Part shown: positions 1-7,140 of the stretch, piece after piece
How positions within the stretch are numbered: the stretch's first letter is position 1
Layout: the number at the start of each line of letters is the position of its first letter
Assembly (NCBI RefSeq): GCF_025602895.1
Contig: NW_026516493.1
Coordinates: forward strand, 1-30,750
Direction of reading: 5' to 3'
Source: Polychytrium aggregatum
Taxonomy: Eukaryota; Chytridiomycota; Chytridiomycetes; Polychytriales
Length of the DNA stretch: 30,750 bases
Translations under genes and position numbers: made by a program
Notes under the pieces: model-generated
Seen by the model: only the letters and a program-made list of their open reading frames with translations
Database searches by the model: none
What the model was told of the DNA's origin: nothing

Positions 1-736
1 TCCAAGTGCGGGAGGGGTGCGACTGCGAGGGGGAGTGCGATCGAAACTGAGCAGGTCCAGCAGCTTGTCCACTGGTCCCACTCCGGCTATACCACTTTCC
101 ACCCAAGTCGGGTGGGCCGTCTTGAGGGCTGCGACCTTGCGGACCAGGACTTGATGCGGATCCACACACTGCTGTGCGTGGGTCCTGGTCAAGTCGATCC
201 CGGATCCGTGTCGAGCCAGGTTCTTGCACTTGCGGTAGCCAAATCTGAAGTGGCCTGGGAGAGCACCGAGTCGCCATCGGACCATGAACATGAGCATGAT
301 CATGGATCCTTGGTACCCGCGAGCCTCCCAGAGTCCCGACATCTTGGTCGACGGGGTGCAGGCGGCGGTGAGCTGCTTGGAGCGGTCGAAGCCGTTCTTC
401 ATGTGGTCCTCGAAGATGAGGGTCTTGATCGGGACGGGCTGGGGTCGGGGCGGTCCGGGCGGCGGCGGCTGGTGTCGGGTCTTGCCTCGGTAGATCTCCG
501 TGGCCGTGAGGGAGTGGTCGGCCTCTTGTCGGCGGACCACCATGGCCCAGTGCGGATCGGCTCGGACTCCTTGGCCGAGGAACTGGTCGGGGTGGTAGGG
601 CGCAATGATCTTGTTGCGCAGGATCATCGACAGCATCTTGTCGCCGTCAGAGACTTGGTCGTCCCAGCGGGCCCAGTTCTGCAGGGCCAGCATCTTGACA
701 CGGACCGACATCTTGGGAAGGCCGCAGTTGAGGTGC
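1..736 (-). pseudogene. LINE ORF2 C-terminal fragment, antisense
   Basis: The reverse complement matches the LINE ORF in the second LINE copy at 11035-11770 over exactly 736 nt, with no length change. It covers the region after the reverse transcriptase core, through the C-terminal C-H-H-C motif and into the Pro-rich tail. Diagnostic bases near position 50 (reverse complement ctcagtttcga) and the Met-Ile-Met variant place it in the subtype of the second and third LINE copies, not that of the copy at 7141. It runs off the left edge of the window and is cut at 736 by the LTR element. It has no start or catalytic core, so it cannot act alone. The 219-aa + strand frame here is its antisense shadow. 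Confidence 0.9.
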
Positions 737-952
737 TGTTAGGGATAGCTTCTGCTTGTTCTCCACTTTGACTGCACACTTGGCTGTTCTTTTGCCTTTC
801 TGTTTGTTTGTGTGTAGCTTTGCAGTTCCCCTCCAATTTTCCGCCTTTTGCCTGCCATTTCCGCTCCTTCCGCACTTCCGTTTCCCCGCGCTGCTCCGCT
901 TCCTTTGTCTTCTTCGCACGCGCCGGTTTGTTTGTGCACGCGCCTTGCTGCG

Positions 953-1094
953 ATTGGTTGCAATTCGGCTGCCGGTCATGTGTCCCACCACCGGTGACTC
1001 ATGACCTGCCTGACCGCCCCGATCTCTTGTTCATCTCGCATGCATTTGCCCCAACCTTATACTTGACCAATCCGCTTCTTGGACGTTGAGTCAC
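953..1094 (+). promoter_or_regulatory. U3 cluster of bZIP-type and CCAAT boxes
   Basis: TGACTCA at 995-1001 and TGAGTCA at 1087-1093 are both AP-1/Gcn4-type 7-mers. CCAAT boxes lie at 953-957 (reverse, ATTGG) and 1067-1071. All are upstream of the TATA box at 1281. The two 7-mers are also present in the LTRs of copy B. Such sites bind bZIP factors in fungi, so stress or starvation control is plausible, but that is inference from short motifs. Confidence 0.45.
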
Positions 1095-1280
1095 ATTGCT
1101 TCGCCTTTGCACGTTTCTCCTGCCAGGTGCTTCGCTTTTGCTTGCGCCTCCCTCGCTTTGGTTCTCTGCCTGTCTCGGTGGTCCTTCTCGGCCCTCGTTC
1201 GTGCATCGCCCCCTTCGCCCTGCTCGATCGCCCACTTTTCCCTCCCTTGGCCGCCCTTCGCTGCCAAGTCCGGACTTGTC

Positions 1281-1288
1281 TATAAATA
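1281..1288 (+). promoter_or_regulatory. TATA box of the LTR promoter
   Basis: TATAAATA lies 39 nt upstream of the presumed first mRNA base at 1320. The same motif recurs in the 3' LTR near 6894 and in copy B's 5' LTR at 21245-21252 (minus strand), with the same 39-nt spacing to its self-priming match. Confidence 0.75.
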
Positions 1289-1319
1289 GCCTGACCCCCG
1301 CGATGTGTAGTCGAACCTC

Positions 1320-1331
1320 AGCGTTCAAAAT
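1320..1331 (+). promoter_or_regulatory. Presumed mRNA 5' end / self-primer sequence
   Basis: AGCGTTCAAAAT is the exact reverse complement of 1530-1541, the position where a primer-binding site belongs. In the Tf1 model the first ~11 nt of the mRNA fold back onto the PBS and are cleaved to prime minus-strand DNA. The distance from the TATA box fits this as the transcription start. The start itself is inferred, not observed. Confidence 0.65.
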
Positions 1332-1338
1332 AGGACTA

Positions 1339-1361
1339 AATAAAGTGCCTTCTACTTTATT
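1339..1361 (+). terminator. AATAAA poly(A) signal in a hairpin
   Basis: AATAAA at 1339-1344 follows the presumed R start. It lies in a perfect 8-bp inverted repeat, AATAAAGT (1339-1346) and ACTTTATT (1354-1361), with a 7-nt loop. In the 3' LTR the same element lies near 6952-6974, where it would end the transcript. It is conserved in copy B (21172-21194). Confidence 0.6.
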
Positions 1362-1378
1362 CTCTGAGTGTTCCTCAC

Positions 1379-1522
1379 GTCTCATTTCGAGACTAGTCTT
1401 ATCTTGAACGGATCTTTGCTTCCCTCGCTCCCTCTCCGAGTCCACTTCGGACTTTACCCTTGCCTTCCCTGAGCTCACTTCGAGCTCACTTCTTCTTTTG
1501 CCGTTGAGTCCCCTTCGGACTC
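1379..1522 (+). other. Array of four short stem-loops in U5
   Basis: Four inverted repeats share a 5-nt loop of form N(C/T)TTC. They are GTCTC/GAGAC at 1379-1393 (loop ATTTC), GAGTCC/GGACTT at 1438-1454 (ACTTC, one G-U pair in RNA), TGAGCTC/GAGCTCA at 1470-1488 (ACTTC), and GAGTCC/GGACTC at 1506-1522 (CCTTC). The last could extend to the LTR end with one bulged T. The set is also present in the other LTRs. Confidence 0.5.
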
Positions 1523-1529
1523 TAACATC

Positions 1530-1541
1530 ATTTTGAACGCT
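1530..1541 (+). promoter_or_regulatory. Primer-binding site, self-priming type
   Basis: Two bases after the LTR end, 12 nt are perfectly complementary to 1320-1331. They do not begin with TGG, which would be expected for priming by the CCA end of a tRNA. The orientation is right: the 3' end of the primer would face U5. Confidence 0.7.
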
Positions 1542-1598
1542 CCCTCTTGGCTTCCCGGCCTTTCTTCTTCTTTCGCCTCTCTTTCCCTCGTCGATCCG

Positions 1599-2552
1599 AT
1601 GGCTGAGCCTGCTGCACCCCCTGCAGACCTCAACGCGTATCTGGCGCGCATGGAGGAGCGTATGAACGCCCTCATGACCCAGAACGCTGCTCTCCATCGT
1701 CAGATCCAAGATCTGCAAGCTCCCGCCGCCGCTCCCCGCCAGGTCTACCAGGTCAACAAGCCCAAGGAGTTCCTAGGTTCCCGCGATGAAACGACGGCCT
1801 TCCTCGCCCAGTGCCACCTGGTTTTCCTCGCCGATCCTGCCTTCTTCGCGCCCGAGCGCCAGAAGGTCCTGTACGCCACCTCCTTCCTCCGCGGTGAAGC
1901 CTTCAAGTGGTACGAGGCCGCCTTCTACATGGCCAACCGCTTCCCGGCTTCCTTCGCGGATTTTGAAGTTGCCCTCAAGTCGACCTTCGGTGAGGACACG
2001 GCCTCCTCGCAAGATAAGGCCTTGAACGACCTCAAGCGCTTGGTCCAGCTCAAGTCCTGCCAAGCCTTCGCCACCCGCTTCGTCCAGCTCGCCGCCCGCG
2101 TCCAGACTGATGAACCCACCAAGATGCACTTCTTCAAGGAGGGTTTGAAGTCTGAGGTCAAGTTCCACCTCATCGGTCTCCGCCCCGCTCCCGCTTCCCT
2201 GCCTGAGTTGATCAAGGCAGCGGTCGAGTACGACGATGCCCTCCATCGTCTCAAGATCTCCTCCCGTTCCCAACCTCCTCCTCCTTCTTCTCGCTCTGCT
2301 CCCCATCACCACCATTCTCCCGCGCATGTTTCTTCTTCCTCCTCTTCTGCACCCACTCCCATGGACCTTGACTCTGTCTCGGTCCGCCCTGCTAAGCTCT
2401 CCGACGTCGAGAAAAAGCGACGTCGTGAGCAGGGTCTCTGCCTGTACTGCGGGGAAAAGTCTTGTCCCGGCAGTCGCGATGTTCAGCAGTGCCCGGTTCT
2501 GGTCAAACGGAACTCGGGAAATGCCCACAGCCGAGCAGCACCTCGCAAGTAA
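1599..2552 (+). CDS. gag: Gag polyprotein, chromovirus copy A
   Basis: This 317-aa structural protein forms the virus-like particle and packages element RNA. I chose the ATG at 1599, the first in this frame after the LTR, giving a 71-nt leader. The frame is open further upstream, but only through the PBS. Residues 11-41 are a likely coiled coil (LNAYLARMEERMNAL onward). Residues ~53-220 match the Retrotrans_gag capsid domain. A Ser/Pro/His-rich linker with PMDLDSV follows. The basic C-terminus holds Cys 281, 284, 289 and 298 (C-X2-C-X4-C-X8-C) where a CCHC zinc knuckle is expected, and no His is in the usual place. Pol overlaps the 3' end in the -1 frame. The identification is firm; the knuckle's function is unclear. 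Confidence 0.9.
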   Translation: MAEPAAPPADLNAYLARMEERMNALMTQNAALHRQIQDLQAPAAAPRQVYQVNKPKEFLGSRDETTAFLAQCHLVFLADPAFFAPERQKVLYATSFLRGEAFKWYEAAFYMANRFPASFADFEVALKSTFGEDTASSQDKALNDLKRLVQLKSCQAFATRFVQLAARVQTDEPTKMHFFKEGLKSEVKFHLIGLRPAPASLPELIKAAVEYDDALHRLKISSRSQPPPPSSRSAPHHHHSPAHVSSSSSSAPTPMDLDSVSVRPAKLSDVEKKRRREQGLCLYCGEKSCPGSRDVQQCPVLVKRNSGNAHSRAAPRK

Positions 2553-5500
2553 GCGAGGTGGTCTGTTCGGCGATACGAACATCTTCCCCCTCTGACTCGT
2601 CATTATCGGACGATAAGCTTCTTCTTCCGGCCACCCTTGTCGTCATGAGTCTTTCTGGCCCGGTCTCCATCTCCCTTTCTGTCTTTATTGATGATGGATG
2701 CACCGCTCTTGCCCTCATTGATCCTGCCTTTGCGGATCTCCATAAACTCTCTCTTATCCCTCTTTCTACTCCCTACTCCGTTTCCCTTGCTGATGGTTCT
2801 TCGGCCGGTTTCATTCGTTTCCAAACCGTTCCTGTGACGTTGACCATTGGTTCCCACACCGAGTCGATTTCTTTTCTTGTGACTCGACTCTCCACCACTC
2901 CCATCACTCTTGGTCTTCCCTGGATGCGCTTGCATAATCCAGTTGTCAATTGGAAGTCCCTCTCCCTTTCGTTCTCCGATCCCTCTTGCCTTGCTGATGG
3001 ACACATCCTCGCGGATGTCTCTGCTTCCTCCTTGGACACTTCGTCCCCTTCCGGCTATTCGCCTCCCCCTTCGGGCACTTCGCCTTTGACTCCTCCCTCC
3101 GGTCCTTCCCTTACACCGGTTCCCTCCTTTGGCACTTCGCCTTCCCTTTCTTCCCGCCTTGACTCTGCTTCGCTTTCTGAAGAGCCAACGGCTTTATCTT
3201 CGCCCGACATTGAGCTCGTTAATGCGGCGAGTCTTCTCCGTCTTGCACGGGAAGACAAGCTCGACATTTTCGCTGCCCAAATGGATATCCGTCCTCCTTC
3301 GCCGGAGACGTATCCTACGGTGTCGATAAGGTCCGTGCTCACGACGAAGGTGTATGCCGAGTCTGGCACCCCTGTTGACTCTCGAGGTGTCCCGCTCAAA
3401 TACAATGAGTTTGGCGACGTTTTCAGCCTCAAGTCTGACCCTCCTTCTTCCTTGCCTCCTCACCGTCCGTATGACTTGTCTATTGAGTTTGTACGGACCG
3501 AGGATGGAAAGGAACCTCGTTTGCCAAAGCCGGGGAAAGTCTATCCTTTGTCCCCGGCCGAGGAATCTGCTCTTTCGGAGTATCTGACCAACGCCCTCGC
3601 ACGTGGTTGGATCTCCAAATCCTCTTCTCCCGTTGGTGCTCCCTGCTTCTTCGTGAAGAAGCCCAATGGTGGTCTTCGCCTTTGCGTCGACTACCGGGGC
3701 CTCAATGCCATCACGAAGAAGAACCGCTACCCTCTTCCCCTCTTCCAGGATCTTCTGGATAAACTTTCTTCTGCCCGCGTCTTCTCACACCTTGACCTTC
3801 CTGATGCTTACCACTTGGTTCGTGTCAAGAAGGGCGATGAGTGGAAGACTGCTTTTGTTTGCAAATCTGGCTCTTACGAGTACAATGTTATCCCCTTTGG
3901 TCTTTCGAATGCCCCCGCTGCTTTTCAGTTTTTTATGAACGACATCTTCTCGGACCTCCTTGGTGTCTGTGTTGTCATTTATCTTGACGACATCCTGATC
4001 TTCTCAAAAGATCCCCTGGAGCATGAGGAGCATGTTAAGCTTGTTCTTTCTCGCCTTCGTGAACACTCTCTTAAGGTCAATCCGGCCAAGTGTTCTTTTG
4101 ACCTTTCTGAAGTTGACTTTCTCGGCATGATCATTTCTGCCGATGGCATTAAAATGGACCCTGCCAAGGTCGAGGCCGTTTCCCTTTGGCCTGTTCCCTC
4201 TTCTGCTCGCGACATCCAAGTTTTTATTGGTTTCGCAAACTTTTACCGCCGCTTCGTCAAGGACTTTTCCGCACTTGCTCGTCCTTTGACTTCACTCACC
4301 ACCAAATCCTCCACCTTCTCTTGGTCTCCCGAGGCCCAAGAGGCTTTTGATTCTCTTAAACGTTCATTCACTTCCGCACCTATTCTTCGTTACTTTGATT
4401 TCTCCAAACCCGCTGTCATCGAGCCCGATGCTTCTGACTTTGCTCTGGGTGCCGTCCTTTCCCAGTTTGACCCTGACGGCGCTCTTCACCCCGTTGCTTT
4501 TCACTCTCGGCAATTCCGTCCCGCCGAGGTGAATTATGACACCCACGACAAAGAGCTCCTTGCTATTGTCGATTCCTTTACTGCCTGGCGTCATTACTTG
4601 ATGGCTGCCGACCCCGATCATCCCACTCTTGTTTTCTCTGATCACCAGAACCTCACCCGGTTCACTTCCGCTTCCCAACTTTCTCGCCGCCAGTTCCGGT
4701 GGGCCCAATTCCTTTCTGATTTTGCTTTTCGCATTTACCACCGCCCTGGTCGCCTCAACACCAAAGCCGATGCTCTCAGTCGCCGTTCTGACTTTGAGAT
4801 AAAGCCTGGTGACTCCCTCCACTCCACCAACTTCCTTCAGCTGTTCGAGTCTATTTCTCTCGACAGCATCACCGTTATCGGCTCGAACCCCGATTTTCTT
4901 TCCGAGATTCGAGCTGCCACCCTTTCTTGTTCCCTTCTTTCTGACTTCAACGCCAAACGTCTTGATGGCGATTACTCCTTCCGTGACGGTCTCCTTTACT
5001 TTAAAGACCTGATCGTTGTCCCTTCCCCCGAGCTCCAGCTCAAAGTGTTTGAGCAACGTCACTGCTCCGCTGCCGCTGGTCACTTTGGTCTTGCCAAGAC
5101 CGTTGAGCTCATCTCCCGGGACTTTCACTGGCCCCGGCTTCGTAAGTCTGTGCGTCGCTTCATTGCTAATTGTGAAGCGTGCCAGCGAGCCAAGCCGTCC
5201 CGTCACTCCCCTTATGGTTTACTTCACCCTCTCCCCGTTCCTTCCGAACGTTGGTGGGACCTGTCGATGGACTTCATCACGGATCTCCCACCTTCGAACG
5301 GCTTTGACTCCATCTTCGTGGTTAAGGACCGCCTGTCCAAACAAGCACACTTTGTGCCCACCACGAAGACGGTTACAGGCGAGCAAACCGCCGAACTCTT
5401 CCTCTCCCACATCTTCCGCTTGCATGGTTGTCCCCGGTCTATTGTTTCGGACCGAGGAACTCAGTTTACTTCGGCCTTCTGGAGGCGCTTCAATGAGCTT

Positions 5501-6337
5501 CTGAAGACGAAGATTTCCCTTTCTTCTGCCTTCCACCCCGAGACCGACGGTTCGACCGAGGTTCTCAACCAGGTCATCGAGCAGTATTTGCGTATCCATT
5601 GCAATTACCTGCAAGACGACTGGACCCTTCACCTTCCCCTTGCCGAGTTCACTTACAACAACTCGGAAAACACCTCCACTGGCATGACTCCCTTCTTTGC
5701 AGTCCATGGCCATCACCCCATTTTTGATCCCTCCATCATCCGTGATCCTTCTGTTGTGCCCTCTGCCGAAGAACGTGTCGACCGACTTCAGACCGTTCTC
5801 GAGGATCTCAAGGCCAACCTCCGGGTTGCCCAAGAGTCCTACACTTTGCAGGCCAACAAATCCCGTCTCCCCACTCCCGACATCTCCGTTGGCGACCTCG
5901 TTTTTCTTGATCGTCGCCACATCCGCACCCTTCGTCCCTCCAACAAGCTTGATCAGAAAAAGCTTGGCCCCTTTAAAGTTCTTCGCCGCATCAACCCCGT
6001 TGCCTTTGAACTTAAACTCCCTTCCACACTCAAAGTCCACCCCGTCTTTCATGTATCCCTCCTTGAACCCCGAACGAAGGACATTGTTCCCGAGTTCACC
6101 CAACCCGAACCTCCACCCATTCTTGTTGACTCCCAGGAAGAGTTTGAGGTCGAGACTGTTCTCGATTCTCGGCTCTTCCGTGGTCGCTTACAGTACTTGG
6201 TTCAGTGGAAGGGCTATTCCGAGACTGACCGGTCTTGGGAGCCCGCTGCCAATGTTTCCCACGCCACTGATCTTGTTGCTGACTTCCACCTTCGCTATCC
6301 CTCAAAGCCGAAGGCGACGCCCGGAGTTCGTCGCTAA
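2462..6337 (+). CDS. pol: Pol polyprotein (PR-RT-RH-IN-chromodomain), copy A
   Basis: Numbering is from the TTG at 2462 (1,291 codons). The frame is open from 2429 and has no early ATG, so it is probably made as a Gag-Pol fusion by -1 frameshifting in the 124-nt overlap; I see no canonical slippery heptamer. Protease is at ~62-170 with D77-D-G where D[ST]G is usual, then a Ser/Pro-rich linker (~180-245). RT has D445 in LDLPDAYH and YLDD at 507-510. RNase H has D656, E698 and D727. Integrase has H867, H874, C904 and C907, and a catalytic D937, D997, E1033 triad with 35 residues between the last two. The chromodomain (~1228-1275) has F1228, W1249 in YLVQWKGY and W1259. No stop or frame break is visible. 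Confidence 0.93.
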   Translation: MSRQSRCSAVPGSGQTELGKCPQPSSTSQVSEVVCSAIRTSSPSDSSLSDDKLLLPATLVVMSLSGPVSISLSVFIDDGCTALALIDPAFADLHKLSLIPLSTPYSVSLADGSSAGFIRFQTVPVTLTIGSHTESISFLVTRLSTTPITLGLPWMRLHNPVVNWKSLSLSFSDPSCLADGHILADVSASSLDTSSPSGYSPPPSGTSPLTPPSGPSLTPVPSFGTSPSLSSRLDSASLSEEPTALSSPDIELVNAASLLRLAREDKLDIFAAQMDIRPPSPETYPTVSIRSVLTTKVYAESGTPVDSRGVPLKYNEFGDVFSLKSDPPSSLPPHRPYDLSIEFVRTEDGKEPRLPKPGKVYPLSPAEESALSEYLTNALARGWISKSSSPVGAPCFFVKKPNGGLRLCVDYRGLNAITKKNRYPLPLFQDLLDKLSSARVFSHLDLPDAYHLVRVKKGDEWKTAFVCKSGSYEYNVIPFGLSNAPAAFQFFMNDIFSDLLGVCVVIYLDDILIFSKDPLEHEEHVKLVLSRLREHSLKVNPAKCSFDLSEVDFLGMIISADGIKMDPAKVEAVSLWPVPSSARDIQVFIGFANFYRRFVKDFSALARPLTSLTTKSSTFSWSPEAQEAFDSLKRSFTSAPILRYFDFSKPAVIEPDASDFALGAVLSQFDPDGALHPVAFHSRQFRPAEVNYDTHDKELLAIVDSFTAWRHYLMAADPDHPTLVFSDHQNLTRFTSASQLSRRQFRWAQFLSDFAFRIYHRPGRLNTKADALSRRSDFEIKPGDSLHSTNFLQLFESISLDSITVIGSNPDFLSEIRAATLSCSLLSDFNAKRLDGDYSFRDGLLYFKDLIVVPSPELQLKVFEQRHCSAAAGHFGLAKTVELISRDFHWPRLRKSVRRFIANCEACQRAKPSRHSPYGLLHPLPVPSERWWDLSMDFITDLPPSNGFDSIFVVKDRLSKQAHFVPTTKTVTGEQTAELFLSHIFRLHGCPRSIVSDRGTQFTSAFWRRFNELLKTKISLSSAFHPETDGSTEVLNQVIEQYLRIHCNYLQDDWTLHLPLAEFTYNNSENTSTGMTPFFAVHGHHPIFDPSIIRDPSVVPSAEERVDRLQTVLEDLKANLRVAQESYTLQANKSRLPTPDISVGDLVFLDRRHIRTLRPSNKLDQKKLGPFKVLRRINPVAFELKLPSTLKVHPVFHVSLLEPRTKDIVPEFTQPEPPPILVDSQEEFEVETVLDSRLFRGRLQYLVQWKGYSETDRSWEPAANVSHATDLVADFHLRYPSKPKATPGVRR

Positions 6338-6349
6338 GGAAGGGGATGA
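6336..6349 (+). promoter_or_regulatory. Polypurine tract, copy A
   Basis: A purine-rich run (aaggaagggga, then tga) ends directly at the TG of the 3' LTR and overlaps the Pol stop codon. It is the expected plus-strand DNA primer. It is conserved in copy B. Confidence 0.75.
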
Positions 6350-7140
6350 TGTTAGGGATAGCTTCTGCTTGTTCTCCACTTTGACTGCACACTTGGCTGT
6401 TCTTTTGCCTTTCTGTTTGTTTGTGTGTAGCTTTGCAGTTCCCCTCCAATTTTCCGCCTTTTGCCTGCCATTTCCGCTCCTTCCGCACTTCCGTTTCCCC
6501 GCGCTGCTCCGCTTCCTTTGTCTTCTTCGCACGCGCCGGTTTGTTTGTGCACGCGCCTTGCTGCGATTGGTTGCAATTCGGCTGCCGGTCATGTGTCCCA
6601 CCACCGGTGACTCATGACCTGCCTGACCGCCCCGATCTCTTGTTCATCTCGCATGCATTTGCCCCAACCTTATACTTGACCAATCCGCTTCTTGGACGTT
6701 GAGTCACATTGCTTCGCCTTTGCACGTTTCTCCTGCCAGGTGCTTCGCTTTTGCTTGCGCCTCCCTCGCTTTGGTTCTCTGCCTGTCTCGGTGGTCCTTC
6801 TCGGCCCTCGTTCGTGCATCGCCCCCTTCGCCCTGCTCGATCGCCCACTTTTCCCTCCCTTGGCCGCCCTTCGCTGCCAAGTCCGGACTTGTCTATAAAT
6901 AGCCTGACCCCCGCGATGTGTAGTCGAACCTCAGCGTTCAAAATAGGACTAAATAAAGTGCCTTCTACTTTATTCTCTGAGTGTTCCTCACGTCTCATTT
7001 CGAGACTAGTCTTATCTTGAACGGATCTTTGCTTCCCTCGCTCCCTCTCCGAGTCCACTTCGGACTTTACCCTTGCCTTCCCTGAGCTCACTTCGAGCTC
7101 ACTTCTTCTTTTGCCGTTGAGTCCCCTTCGGACTCTAACA
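6350..7140 (+). repeat. 3' LTR of chromovirus copy A
   Basis: This 791-bp LTR matches 737-1527 along its whole length, and I found no difference. The TATA box is near 6894, the R start match at 6933-6944, and AATAAA near 6952. It ends ...CTAACA at 7140, directly against LINE sequence. Confidence 0.95.

Larger units (their letters stand above)
737..1527 (+). repeat. 5' LTR of chromovirus copy A
   Basis: The LTR is 791 bp, begins TGTTAGGG and ends CTCTAACA, so its termini are 6-bp inverted repeats (TGTTAG/CTAACA). It equals the 3' LTR in length and I saw no difference between them. From the TATA box and the self-complementary start, U3 is about 737-1319, R begins near 1320, and U5 runs to 1527. 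Open frames in it on both strands recur in every LTR and have no family features; I treat them as chance. Confidence 0.95.
737..7140 (+). mobile_element. Ty3/gypsy chromovirus copy A, full length
   Basis: This is a 6,404-bp LTR retrotransposon. It has two 791-bp LTRs (737-1527 and 6350-7140) bounded by TGTTAG and CTAACA, a primer-binding position right after the 5' LTR, Gag, Pol in the -1 frame, a polypurine tract and the 3' LTR. The Pol order protease-RT-RNase H-integrase-chromodomain assigns it to Ty3/gypsy (Metaviridae), chromovirus branch. The self-priming layout resembles the Tf1/sushi group. Both ORFs are open and the LTRs look identical, so the insertion is young and may be functional. 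The flanks do not match: ggtgc lies before it and gcacg after it, inside LINE pieces of opposite orientation, so there is no target duplication. Confidence 0.95.

Noticed and set aside
1528..1545. A classic tRNA-3'-end primer-binding site
   Set aside because: The sequence after the LTR does not start with TGG, while the match to the mRNA start is perfect over 12 nt. Priming by an internal tRNA fragment is not excluded.
999..1718. Antisense and sense ORFs of 66-239 codons in the LTRs
   Set aside because: They lie in regulatory LTR sequence, overlap one another in several frames, are compositionally simple, and copy with each LTR.
2451..2459. ggggaaaag as the -1 slippery site
   Set aside because: In the Gag phase the codons are ggg-gaa-aag, so a tandem -1 slip would mispair at the P site.
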